Shown piece by piece: positions 1 to 8,265 of a stretch of DNA of 64,000 nt. The position numbers and the translations under genes were made by a program. Every line of letters starts with the position of its first letter. The stretch's first letter is position 1. The stretch comes from Paenibacillus tepidiphilus (GTDB lineage Bacteria; Bacillota; Bacilli; Paenibacillales; Paenibacillaceae), in contig NZ_VWRQ01000024.1 in NCBI RefSeq assembly GCF_008635795.1, positions 1 to 64,000 on the forward strand, written 5' to 3'. The notes beneath the pieces are model-generated. The model saw only the letters and a program-made list of their open reading frames with translations. It ran no database searches and was not told the DNA's origin.

Positions 1-480
1 CTTTCTTGGTGGACTTCGACAATCCCGAGAATACCCTACTTTTTTGTTGCCTGACTAGGCCCCAAATCTTGGTACACAACTTATTTTACGCCATCGAAAT
101 CAGCAAAGAATGGCACATTAAGTGGCCGAAATCGAACTAAATCTTGAAGCTGCTGAATAGCCTTCAACATGCGTGCGGAACATACTGGTCGTTGAGCCTG
201 CTGAATGAGGTGAACATGCTGAATACGGTGAACATGCTGGACTAGGTAAACTTAGTGAACACTCTCTATTTGGTAAACATACCTTAATTAGATGCTGGAC
301 AAACCGAACTTGGTGAACTTAATCTGCTGGATATACCGAACTTGCTGTACACACTTAACATACTGATTACGCCGGGATGGCGAACTTGGCGAACTTGGTG
401 AACTTGGTGAACTTGGTGAATTCCATCATTCGTTGCACTTCTCGCTGAACTCGATGAATTTTAAGAGTACACCTGGCACT
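1..480. other. non-coding, repeat-rich stretch downstream of tyrS
   Basis: No convincing gene is seen here. The DNA is made of degenerate short words such as 'gaacttggtgaa', 'aacatgctgaa' and 'ggtgaacatgctg', which recur irregularly from about 150 to 430. The cleanest part is annotated separately as a 9-bp tandem repeat. Function unknown; the stretch resembles the minisatellite-like spacers seen elsewhere in this window. Confidence 0.6.
382..420. repeat. 9-bp tandem repeat, about 4 copies
   Basis: Four consecutive copies of GAACTTGGY followed by a partial fifth copy. Because 9 is a multiple of three the array stays open in frame, but there is no start codon with a ribosome binding site and no flanking gene, so it is treated as non-coding. 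Confidence 0.85.
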
Positions 481-497
481 AAAGCTACAATCAGCAA

Positions 498-532
498 AAA
501 GCCGACGGACCCCTAAAGGTCTGTCGGCTTTC
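498..532 (-). terminator. Rho-independent terminator of tyrS
   Basis: A 14-bp perfect stem (498-511 with 518-531) encloses the loop cctaaa. On the minus strand it is followed by TTTTT. It lies about 35 bp past the tyrS stop codon. Confidence 0.9.
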
Positions 533-566
533 TTCACGTAACGTATTCGCGCACTAGAATCCCGGT

Positions 567-1826
567 TTACACCAGCTTCACCAAGCTGTAGTTCTTCTTG
601 CCTTTGCGGACGATGATGAATTTGCCGCCGATGGCCTGCTCGGCCGTAATGTCGGCCTCAAGCTCGCTTACGCGCTCGCCGTTGATGGAAATCGCGCCTT
701 TGGTAATGTCCTCGCGCGCCTGGCGCTTCGATGGCTCAATACCCAGCTCGACCAGCCATTCTACGATGTTCTTCGTGTCCTTGCCGGCGGTGAAGGTCGG
801 CATTTCCTTGAAGCCTTCCTCGATTTCTTCCGCCGTCAGCGAGCGGATATCCCCGCTGAACAGGGCGGCCGTGATGCGCTGCGCCTGCTCCAGCAGCTCC
901 TGGCCGTGTACGAAGCGGGTCATTTCCTCGGCCAGCGCCTTCTGTGCCTCCCGCTTATGCGGCTCGGTCTGCACCTTCTCTTCCAGCGCGGCAATCTCCT
1001 CCTGGCTCAGGAAGGTGAAGTACTTCAGGTATTTAATCACGTCACGGTCGTCGGCATTGGCCCAGAACTGGTAGAACTCGTAAGGCGTGGTCTTCTTCGG
1101 ATCGAGCCAGACGGCACCGCCGGCGCTCTTGCCGAATTTCGTGCCATCTGCCTTCAGCATCAGCGGGATCGTCAGACCGAAGACTTTAGCATCGGCGCCT
1201 TCTTTTTTGCGGATCAAGTCCAGTCCGCTTGTAATATTACCCCACTGGTCGGAGCCGCCGATCTGCAGCTGCACATCCTCGTTCCGGTACAGGTGCAGGT
1301 AGTCGATCGACTGCAGAATCTGGTAGGAGAATTCTGTGAACGAAATCCCGCTGTCCAGACGGCTGGAGACGACATCCTTGGCCAGCATCGTGTTGATGCT
1401 GAAGTTCTTGCCGTAGTCGCGCAGGAATTCAATGACATTGATTTCCTTGGTCCAGTCATAGTTGTTGACCAGGCGGACCTGATTGTCCCCGTCAGTGACG
1501 AACAGCTTCTTCATCTGCGCTGTCAATGCGTCCACATTCTCCTGCACCTGCTCCATGGTCTGGAGGGAGCGTTCCGTGGAGCGTCCGCTGGGATCGCCAA
1601 TCGTTCCGGTGGCCCCGCCGATCAGAATGACCGGGCGGTGTCCGGCATTCTGGAACCGCTTGAGCATCATAAAGGGAATCAGATGCCCGATATGCATACT
1701 GTCGCCGGTCGGGTCCACACCGCAATAGAGCGAGACCGCCTTGGTTTCTGTCAATTCGCGCAGTCCTTCCGCATCCGTCTGCTGGTTAATGGCGCCGCGC
1801 CACTCCAGTTCATCAATAATGTTCAA
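567..1826 (-). CDS. tyrS: tyrosyl-tRNA synthetase
   Basis: Charges tRNA-Tyr with tyrosine in the cytoplasm. The 419-residue product has the class I signature YCGVDPTGDSMHIGHL near residues 34-49 (the HIGH motif), the tyrosine-site segment QIGGSDQWGNI in the middle, KFGKS as the KMSKS loop, and a C-terminal S4-type RNA-binding region ending KGKKNYSLVKL. Length is normal for the bacterial TyrS family. The start is a TTG (1824-1826) placed nine bases after AGGGG; no ATG is suitably placed, so TTG is preferred. It is a single-gene unit preceded by a T-box leader and followed by a strong terminator. Expression should rise when uncharged tRNA-Tyr accumulates. Confidence 0.97.
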   Translation of the reverse strand: MNIIDELEWRGAINQQTDAEGLRELTETKAVSLYCGVDPTGDSMHIGHLIPFMMLKRFQNAGHRPVILIGGATGTIGDPSGRSTERSLQTMEQVQENVDALTAQMKKLFVTDGDNQVRLVNNYDWTKEINVIEFLRDYGKNFSINTMLAKDVVSSRLDSGISFTEFSYQILQSIDYLHLYRNEDVQLQIGGSDQWGNITSGLDLIRKKEGADAKVFGLTIPLMLKADGTKFGKSAGGAVWLDPKKTTPYEFYQFWANADDRDVIKYLKYFTFLSQEEIAALEEKVQTEPHKREAQKALAEEMTRFVHGQELLEQAQRITAALFSGDIRSLTAEEIEEGFKEMPTFTAGKDTKNIVEWLVELGIEPSKRQAREDITKGAISINGERVSELEADITAEQAIGGKFIIVRKGKKNYSLVKLV

Positions 1827-1867
1827 TCTGTACAGCCCCTTTTGATATAGTGAGTTGCCTGAAAAAC

Positions 1868-2135
1868 AAAAAATCGCCCCCCAAGTCTATGCAGACTTAA
1901 GGGACGATTGAATAACCGTGTTACCACCCAACTTGCGCGGAGCAGAGAACTAAATCTCTGCGGCCCACGCCGCTCATAGGCGAGATATCGTTCGCCAGGT
2001 TCCGCTTGGCATTACCCAAGATACTCCGGAGTGTAATTCACAGGCCCTTGTGTGTACCGGGTTCCATCACCCCCCGGCTTTCTGGGACAGGGACAAGTCT
2101 GCTACTGCGCTCGTTCAGCGTATGTGAACTATAAG
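1868..2135 (-). promoter_or_regulatory. T-box riboswitch leader of tyrS
   Basis: On the minus strand the conserved T-box sequence GGGTGGTAACACGG (about 1916-1929) is followed at once by a terminator hairpin (1872-1909; AATCGTCCC pairing with GGGCGATT) with a T-rich tail. Further upstream are GTGATGGAACCCGG of the Stem I distal region and GAATTACACTCCGGAGT; the TAC at 2033-2035 (followed by A) is the likely tyrosine specifier codon. The architecture predicts transcription antitermination by uncharged tRNA-Tyr. The leader boundaries are approximate. Confidence 0.9.
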
Positions 2136-2235
2136 ATTACAGGAATTATAGCTCAGGGGATTTTTTTTGTCAATTCATGTCTTGGGCGCCAGACGTAGAC
2201 GTATTCTCCGCCTGCCGCAGCGGGTCTTACTGGCC

Positions 2236-2460
2236 TCACAACAGCAGTCCGCCCACCGCTTCCAGATGCGCATCCAGCGTCAGCGGATTATAATTGGCCA
2301 AGCGCAGGTCAAGTGTATGCGCCCGTCCGGACTTCACCGCCGGAAGATTACGCCAGATCGGAGTATCCATTAGCTGCTGTGCTTCGGAAGCATCCGGCCC
2401 GGCAGAAGGGACCGCCAGGAAGATCCGGTCACCTGCGTAATCGCCAGCTGCTCCGGGGCA
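2236..2460 (-). pseudogene. remnant of a siderophore-type ABC substrate-binding protein (C-terminal end)
   Basis: The minus strand encodes DYAGDRIFLAV, then LMDTPIWRNLPAVKSGRAHT and LTLDAHLEAVGGLL, which match the C-terminal pattern of FhuD/TroA-like iron-siderophore binding proteins (YAGDxIFL...W..LPAVK.G..). Just upstream the reading continues better in another frame (LKWRWIAPEQLA), implying a frameshift near 2440-2445. No start codon, signal peptide or N-terminal lobe is present; the upstream end abuts allophanate hydrolase. It is therefore a decayed gene end. In Paenibacillus such domains are often fused to AraC regulators, so the parent could have been either type. Confidence 0.7.
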
Positions 2461-2549
2461 ATCCACCTCCATTTCAGTCCGGGCGTAAAGAAGCGCCGTG
2501 CAGGCGTTGGTGCTGCCTGCGCGGCGCTTCCTGTTCCGGAATCGTCCGG

Positions 2550-4322
2550 TTAACGGTTCACTGCATATCTCCATCCGCCATATGCCGTAATGTTCTCCGC
2601 CTCCGCCCCGGCATACCCCTCACAGATGAAGCCGGTGACCTTCCGGCCATCCTCCAGTTCCACCCGGCCGAGCCCGAGCGGCGCCGGAATCAGTGCGGCA
2701 AAGGCGCCCAGCGACTCAGACGGCATCAGCCATAGCTCCAGCTCTATGGAGCTGCCCCCCGCCGCTTGCCGGATCAGCCCGGGCTTGGCCGGCTCACTCC
2801 GAAGCTTAATCAGCTCATAGCAGGGAGCCGTACGGGCTTCCTGCCAAAAGGATGCGCCATGCTCCAGCATCTGCCGCTCCAGCGGGAAGCCGCGCATATG
2901 CAGCCCGCAGACGGCCAGCACGGTCCAGCCGGGCGCAGGCTCCCCGTCAGCTGTTTGCGGCAGCACGGTCTCCCCAAGCAGCCGCGCGGCGGCTCCTGCC
3001 AGCAGATGCTCGCTGTCTGCCAAGGCAAACAATGTAATGCCGAACGGCAGCTTCTCCGCCGCTTCGCCGGCGGGAATGGCAACAGCCGACAAGTCCAGCA
3101 GGTTGCAATGATTGGTATACCGCCCCATATCGGAGTTGGCGGAGACCGGATTCAGCGCAAGCTGCTCCCGGGTCCAGGTTCCCCCGCAGGTCGGCAGCAC
3201 CAGCACAGCATCCTCCAGCAGCTTCGCGGCTTCGCCCTTATACCGCTGCAGCCGGTGCATCGCCCGGAACAGGCTTGCAGCCGTATGGCGCTCCGCCGCA
3301 CCCGAGGACAGAATACGTTCCGTTACCGGAAGCACAGCTTCCCGGTGGTTCTCCACGAATTCGCCCAGTGCTGCCCAGCGCTCGGCTACCCACGGACCGT
3401 CGTACAGAATGGACGCCGCTTCGAAGAACAGCGCGCAGTCCACGCGCTCGGCCGCCAGCCCGGAGGCCAGCACAGCGGCCTCGGCTCTCTCCCAGGCCCG
3501 GCGGTATTCGTCCGCATGGGGGCCGTAGAATTCAAGCGGCGCGTCCGGCAGCAGCAGCCGCTGCGGCAGCCGGGCAGCGCGGCGCTTCACAGCGCGTGAC
3601 CACGGATCGGCTGCGTCCAGGCCGCGCGCCACGCGGTCCACCGCCAGCGCATCCTCCAGATTATGCGCGAACACGGTGACGCAATCGAGGCTGGCGCAGG
3701 CCGGCACCACGCCGCGCACCGTCCAGGCACCAAGGCTGGGCTTGTAGCCGACCAGCCCGTTCAGCGCTGCCGGCACGCGCCCTGAGCCAGCGGTGTCCGT
3801 GCCGAGGCTGAACACCGCCTGGCCGCGTGCAACAGCCACGGCCGAGCCGGAGCTGGAGCCGCCGCTGATGTACTCCGGCCGCAGGGCGTTGTGCGTCTCG
3901 CCATACGGGCTGCGCACCCCGACGAGGCCGGTGGCGAACTGGTCGAGATTGCTCTTGCCGACGGGAATGGCTCCGGCCGCAATCAGGCGGGCGACGACCG
4001 CCGCATCCGCTTCGGGCTGATAGGCGTAGGCTGGACAGGCTGCGGTTGTCGACAGGCCTCCGACATCAATATTGTCCTTGACCGCAAACGGGATACCCCA
4101 TAGCGGATACTGCAGCGGATCAAGCTCCCGCAGCGCTTCCAGATAGGGCCTGATGTGCGCCTCAGACGGCGGTTCGATCCAGATGTTCATCCCCTGATCA
4201 CGCGCGGCGCGGCGGATGATTTCACGGATGACCTCCTCCGGATCAAGCGCTCCGCTTAAGTATTGCCCGCGCAGCCAGCCGGCGCTCAGCTTGGCGGGTA
4301 GTTCTGTTCTTGCCGCTTCCAT
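2550..4322 (-). CDS. atzF: allophanate hydrolase (amidase signature family)
   Basis: Hydrolyses allophanate to ammonia and carbon dioxide, the last step of biuret and cyanuric acid breakdown. The 590-residue protein has an amidase-signature domain (residues about 20-440) with IPFAVKDNID holding the catalytic lysine (K82), GGSSSGSA holding the cis-serine (S156) and DTAGSGR holding the nucleophile (S180). A second domain (about 460-590, LAVCGLHMRGFPLERQM onward) is the C-terminal domain typical of AtzF/DUR2-like enzymes. ATG at 4322 is preferred because it sits nine bases after GAGAGGAG; an ATG three codons upstream abuts that site. It is the last gene of the eight-gene operon. There is no biotin-dependent urea carboxylase nearby, so the substrate is expected to come from biuret, not urea. 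Confidence 0.93.
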   Translation of the reverse strand: MEAARTELPAKLSAGWLRGQYLSGALDPEEVIREIIRRAARDQGMNIWIEPPSEAHIRPYLEALRELDPLQYPLWGIPFAVKDNIDVGGLSTTAACPAYAYQPEADAAVVARLIAAGAIPVGKSNLDQFATGLVGVRSPYGETHNALRPEYISGGSSSGSAVAVARGQAVFSLGTDTAGSGRVPAALNGLVGYKPSLGAWTVRGVVPACASLDCVTVFAHNLEDALAVDRVARGLDAADPWSRAVKRRAARLPQRLLLPDAPLEFYGPHADEYRRAWERAEAAVLASGLAAERVDCALFFEAASILYDGPWVAERWAALGEFVENHREAVLPVTERILSSGAAERHTAASLFRAMHRLQRYKGEAAKLLEDAVLVLPTCGGTWTREQLALNPVSANSDMGRYTNHCNLLDLSAVAIPAGEAAEKLPFGITLFALADSEHLLAGAAARLLGETVLPQTADGEPAPGWTVLAVCGLHMRGFPLERQMLEHGASFWQEARTAPCYELIKLRSEPAKPGLIRQAAGGSSIELELWLMPSESLGAFAALIPAPLGLGRVELEDGRKVTGFICEGYAGAEAENITAYGGWRYAVNR

Positions 4323-4345
4323 GCGGTTCATCTCCTCTCTTGCGG

Positions 4346-5962
4346 TTACTCTCCGCGCCTTCCCCGGCCCATCTCATGGAGCTTCAGCGCAAGCTGCAGC
4401 TCCAGCATGTCATCGCCGTCATCCAGGCTGAGCCCGAGCAGCTCGCAAGCCCGGTCAATCCGGTAGGTGACCGTGTTATAGTGGGTGAACAGCTCGGCGG
4501 AAGTCCGTTTAATGTTGCGGTTGCACTTGAAATAAAGCTGGAGCGTCTGGAGCAGCGAAGCGTTGTGCTTGCGGTCATACTCCAGCAGCGGGATCACATA
4601 CTGGTCTCTGTATTCTCCGATTTCAGCAAGCTCCGGCAGATGGTACAGCAGGCGGAACACGCCCAGCTTCCGGTAATCCACATATGGTCCGCTGTATCCG
4701 CTGATTTCACGGATACGGGCGATCCTGCGGGCCGACTCATAGCTGAAACGCACCTCAGCGGGACCTTCCGCCCGGTCGCCGATGCAGAAAGCACAGCTCT
4801 CCCCCGGCAGTGAGCGGTGCAGTTCCGCGAGCAGACGCCCCAGCGTCTCTTCCAGCGGACTCTCCGGCAGCTCCGGAACGGTCAGGACCAGCTCGCCTTC
4901 GATAATGGTCAGCTTCACCTGCTGCAGATCGGCCCGGGCCCGCACCCGCTTCACCGCCTGCTGCAGCTGCTTCAGCTCCGGCTTCTCCTCCAGCCAGCCC
5001 ACCGTCACCGCACGCAGCGGCCGCTCGGGCAGCGGACAGCCGCAGGCTTCGGCCCGCAGCTTCAAGTCCTCGGCCGCGGCAATCCGGCCGCTGATCCAGT
5101 CCTGCAGGAACTGGTCGACGTACTTCAGCTCCACTTCACGGCGGGCGCCGGCGTTGATCATTTCCAGCCCGACCAGTACGCCGACGCGGTCGATCGTCAG
5201 CTGATCGACGACCGACAGCTCGCGGTCCCACTCCAGCAGAATGAGCAGGCACTGGTCATTCTGCTTGTCGTTAACCGCCGAGACATAAGCGCGGATGCGC
5301 CGCCCGCCGACGGTCAGGAAGCTGATGCCGAGGCTGCCTTCCTGGCGCAGCTGCATCCAGGCCGGCAGCTCTCCGGCCAGTCCCAGCTCATCCGCCTGCG
5401 GCGAGCAGAAGACCTGATCCGTATCATCCAGCAGCACAATCGGATTGTGCAGCATGCCGTCCAGCGTCTGCAGGAAATCCTCGATGCCGTCGCCGTGCAG
5501 CAGCTGCCTGGACAGCTTCTGGAAGCGGCTCTGCAGCTGGGAGAGCTCACGGGCCTCCTGCACCAGCACCCGTTCCATAATATCCCGCACGACATCGGAG
5601 AAGGAGGTTCGGGCCGGCAGCTCGAAGATCGGGAAATCAAGCTGGTCGGCCAGCTCCAGCGCTTCCGCCGGAACCTCGTCGATATAACGCTTTGTTTTGA
5701 TTCCGAGCGCGGATACGCCTTTCTGGTTCAACTGAGGGATAATCTCGGTGATCAGCCCGGGCTGCCCGTGGAAGGGAAAGCCGCTCGTAATCAGAAACTC
5801 TCCGGGACGCACCCAGTCGATAACATCCGGGACCTCCATGACATTTACGCGGTTAATATAACGGCCGAGGCCGCCGGAGCCGGCCAGCACCACAGCTTCC
5901 TTAAGATCGGGGATAAGCAGAATATCGCTGCAGGTCAACCCTGTGATCACACCACTTCCCAT
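4346..5962 (-). CDS. PucR-family transcriptional regulator
   Basis: A 538-residue regulator with the N-terminal PucR domain (about 10-130, including RVNVMEVPDVIDWVRPGEFL), a middle region, and a C-terminal helix-turn-helix of the PucR type (about 470-530, NIKRTSAELFTHYNTVTYRI). Members activate or repress nitrogen-compound catabolic genes such as those for purines. Its place inside the cyanuric acid operon, 15 bp behind the cupin gene and 23 bp before atzF, makes it the likely pathway-specific regulator; the ligand cannot be read from sequence. It may bind the inverted repeat before biuH. Family assignment is secure, the regulatory target is inference. Confidence 0.9.
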   Translation of the reverse strand: MGSGVITGLTCSDILLIPDLKEAVVLAGSGGLGRYINRVNVMEVPDVIDWVRPGEFLITSGFPFHGQPGLITEIIPQLNQKGVSALGIKTKRYIDEVPAEALELADQLDFPIFELPARTSFSDVVRDIMERVLVQEARELSQLQSRFQKLSRQLLHGDGIEDFLQTLDGMLHNPIVLLDDTDQVFCSPQADELGLAGELPAWMQLRQEGSLGISFLTVGGRRIRAYVSAVNDKQNDQCLLILLEWDRELSVVDQLTIDRVGVLVGLEMINAGARREVELKYVDQFLQDWISGRIAAAEDLKLRAEACGCPLPERPLRAVTVGWLEEKPELKQLQQAVKRVRARADLQQVKLTIIEGELVLTVPELPESPLEETLGRLLAELHRSLPGESCAFCIGDRAEGPAEVRFSYESARRIARIREISGYSGPYVDYRKLGVFRLLYHLPELAEIGEYRDQYVIPLLEYDRKHNASLLQTLQLYFKCNRNIKRTSAELFTHYNTVTYRIDRACELLGLSLDDGDDMLELQLALKLHEMGRGRRGE

Positions 5963-5977
5963 GAAGCCCCGCCGCCT

Positions 5978-6409
5978 TTACTTTAGCTTGGAAGAATAAA
6001 TATCCTCAATCAGAGTCGTTCCGAAAAAGCTGTTCGCCGGCACTCCCTCCTCCGCCGGCACAAAAATGCTGATCTGCTCGGACGGCGTATCACCAGCATT
6101 AGCCACGGAATGGACCACATTCGCGGGAACATGGAACGTATCACCAGCCCGGTAGCTGTACCACTCGCCGTCACACAGCAGCTTGACCTCGCCTACAGTA
6201 ATATGAATAATCTCCACTACATCGTGGTAGTGCGGAACCACCTGCCCGCCGACGCCCAGCTTCTCCCACAGAATCGAGCTCATCCGGATGCCCAGCCGGT
6301 CCGCCTGCTCCGCCGAGACAATCTCGCGGTGGTACAGCTCAATATGATTCGGCATTAATTCCCAGGTCATCTCCGCTGCCGTCAGCACTTCCGTTTCTTG
6401 TGTATGCAT
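5978..6409 (-). CDS. single-domain cupin protein of the cyanuric acid operon
   Basis: A 143-residue single cupin barrel. Motif 1 reads HYHDVVEIIHITVG (HxHx3Ex6G) and motif 2 reads PANVVHSVAN (PxGx2Hx3N with G replaced by N), so the three histidines and one glutamate that usually bind metal are all present. No signal peptide. It has its own GGAGG site seven bases from the ATG and lies between atzD and pucR. Its function is unknown; being metal-competent it could be an enzyme (for example a decarboxylase or isomerase) or a small-molecule sensor. It is not a known component of the AtzD-BiuH-AtzF pathway. Confidence 0.85.
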   Translation of the reverse strand: MHTQETEVLTAAEMTWELMPNHIELYHREIVSAEQADRLGIRMSSILWEKLGVGGQVVPHYHDVVEIIHITVGEVKLLCDGEWYSYRAGDTFHVPANVVHSVANAGDTPSEQISIFVPAEEGVPANSFFGTTLIEDIYSSKLK

Positions 6410-6439
6410 ATGTCATTCCTCCATGGAGTAAAGTGTTGG

Positions 6440-7513
6440 TTATTTGCGGCGGAATACAGCCGCTACCGGCCCGCCGCCCTTGGGTCCCTGATGCTCGCCG
6501 CCGCCGGAGACATAAATCATCGGATCGCCGCCGACATAGGCCAGCACGCCGCCGACTACAGCCCGCGCATGGCGCGTATGGTTGATGTCGGAATCATCCA
6601 GCATGATATGGCGCCGCCCGCGGACCATTCCATCCGGATCGGCTTCGGCCTTGGCCAGCACCTGCACCAGCTCATCGCCGGAATGACGGTCCATGAGGCT
6701 CTGCAGTGCTGTACCGTCGATGGCATCCTGCATGACAGCATGATCAATGTGATACGGTCCTTCCGCCGCGGCGGAATTGCCGAAGACGATGACTTCGCAG
6801 CAGGATAGCTCGCTGCCGGCCGAAGTAGAGGCTACGGAGCTGTACAGGTCCCAGTTCACGCATATATCCTCTTCACGCAGAACAAAGCGCTCGACTTCGC
6901 CCAGTGCCACGGCGGCTCCCAGGGCAGAAGCGCCCCGGGAGTATCCCATGGACTTGTAGGTGTCCTCTGTAACAAGCGATGTCCCCCGGCCATGTGCTTC
7001 GAAGAGCTGTTCCCCGGTGAGCAGCGGGCATTTAATCTGCACGAAATGCACGTCAGCCGCCGAGGTAATCCCGGCATCGAATACAGCGCGGGCCACGGCA
7101 TCGGCCACCTCGTCGACTTGGACTAGACGGCCGAGCTCTTCAGGCCGGAAATCCCGTGTACGGGCCGTACCGATGGCCAGCGCCTGACCGCCCGTGCCTG
7201 TGCCAGCCCCGCCCGGCTCCGGCGAGCCGCTGCGGCTGATGACGGTAAAATGCGGGCTGAGCACGCCTTCCGTCCCTCCGGACATGACATAGGAAATGTC
7301 TGCAGTCTCTTCTTGCCCTGCCGCAGCGAAGAATCGCTTCAGCGCCATGACGGCGTAGCCGCGTGTGAAATCGTTGACGCAGCCGTTGCCCTCTGTCTTG
7401 CCCAGCACAGCTACAACCTCGCCGGGCTTCAGCAGCCCTCCCTCTATCGCCGACTGCAGGCCCGTCATGTCATGCGGCGCACCTGCAGGGATTTTGACCA
7501 CCGAGCATTTCAT
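6440..7513 (-). CDS. atzD: cyanuric acid hydrolase / barbiturase family ring-opening amidohydrolase
   Basis: A 357-residue member of the small cyanuric acid amidohydrolase/barbiturase family, whose three homologous domains each give a Ser-Lys pair. Visible family blocks are VVAVLGKTEGNGCVNDFTRG, VMSGGTEGVLSPH in the middle and the C-terminal YVSGGGEHQGPKGGGPVAAVF. Cyanuric acid hydrolase opens the s-triazine ring to carboxybiuret, which decarboxylates to biuret; barbiturase opens barbituric acid to ureidomalonate. Sequence alone does not separate the two, but neighbouring biuret hydrolase and allophanate hydrolase favour cyanuric acid. The ATG at 7513 overlaps the permease stop by one base (TGATG) and follows AAGGAGCG. 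Confidence 0.9.
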   Translation of the reverse strand: MKCSVVKIPAGAPHDMTGLQSAIEGGLLKPGEVVAVLGKTEGNGCVNDFTRGYAVMALKRFFAAAGQEETADISYVMSGGTEGVLSPHFTVISRSGSPEPGGAGTGTGGQALAIGTARTRDFRPEELGRLVQVDEVADAVARAVFDAGITSAADVHFVQIKCPLLTGEQLFEAHGRGTSLVTEDTYKSMGYSRGASALGAAVALGEVERFVLREEDICVNWDLYSSVASTSAGSELSCCEVIVFGNSAAAEGPYHIDHAVMQDAIDGTALQSLMDRHSGDELVQVLAKAEADPDGMVRGRRHIMLDDSDINHTRHARAVVGGVLAYVGGDPMIYVSGGGEHQGPKGGGPVAAVFRRK

Positions 7514-8265
7514 CACAAATCATCGCTCCTTGTCCAGAAAATAACCTTCTTCTCCAGCGCCCCGACGACCCAGAACAGCAGCAGACCGCACAGCGCCGAA
7601 GCGATAATGGCCGAGAACATGACCGGCGTGTCCATATGATAGGAAGAGACCAGCACCACATAACCGAGCCCCTTGTTGGCCCCGACAAATTCTCCGACTA
7701 TCGCCCCGACAATGGCCAGCGAGGTGGAGATTTTGAGTGCGGAAAATATGTACGGCAGGCTCGTCGGCAGCCGCAGCTTCCAGAAGATCTCCCACTTCGT
7801 CCCTTTATAGGTGGAGAACAGCTCCCAAGCTTCGTATTCAATCGCCTTGAGCCCTTTGACGCTGTTGACCAGAATCGGGAAGAAGCAAATCAGCATCGAA
7901 GCGATCACCTTCGAGGTATATCCGGTTCCCAGCCAAACCACGAGCAGAGGAGCCAGCGCAACCAGCGGTGTAGTCTTAAGGGCGATTGCGAGCGGGAACA
8001 TCCCCTTCTCGATCGGCTTGGAATGGACGAAAATAATCGCGGTAGCAAAGCCCAGAATGTTGGCCAGAAGAAAGCCGGTCAGGGATTCGCCGAGTGTAAC
8101 CAGCGTATGCGACCACAGCGAACCGTCAATCGCCGAGACGACCTGTGTCGGAGCAGGCAGCAAATACATCGGAATGGCGAACAGCTTAACGGCCAGCTCC
8201 CAGAGAATCAGAAAGCCAAGGGCAAACAACACCGGATAGAGACTGTCTTTGATTTTGGCTGTCAT
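7513..8265 (-). CDS. ABC transporter permease (SsuC/ThiX-like)
   Basis: A 250-residue inner-membrane permease of the binding-protein-dependent type used for nitrate, sulfonates, taurine and pyrimidine-like compounds. About six hydrophobic segments are seen, and the ATPase-contact (EAA) loop lies in YEAWELFSTYKGTKWEIFWKLRLPTSLPYIF. Its ATG overlaps the ATPase stop by four bases (ATGA), and it ends one base into atzD, so translation is probably coupled. With the ATPase and lipoprotein it should form an importer; cyanuric acid or biuret is the inferred cargo. Confidence 0.93.
   Translation of the reverse strand: MTAKIKDSLYPVLFALGFLILWELAVKLFAIPMYLLPAPTQVVSAIDGSLWSHTLVTLGESLTGFLLANILGFATAIIFVHSKPIEKGMFPLAIALKTTPLVALAPLLVVWLGTGYTSKVIASMLICFFPILVNSVKGLKAIEYEAWELFSTYKGTKWEIFWKLRLPTSLPYIFSALKISTSLAIVGAIVGEFVGANKGLGYVVLVSSYHMDTPVMFSAIIASALCGLLLFWVVGALEKKVIFWTRSDDL

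Noticed and set aside
906-1850. Long open frame on the plus strand opposite tyrS
   Set aside because: It is the complement of a secure tyrS gene; no family pattern and no ribosome site.
4817-5986. 389-codon plus-strand frame opposite the pucR gene
   Set aside because: Gln/Leu/Arg-rich shadow typical of GC-rich genes read backwards; PucR on the minus strand is clear.
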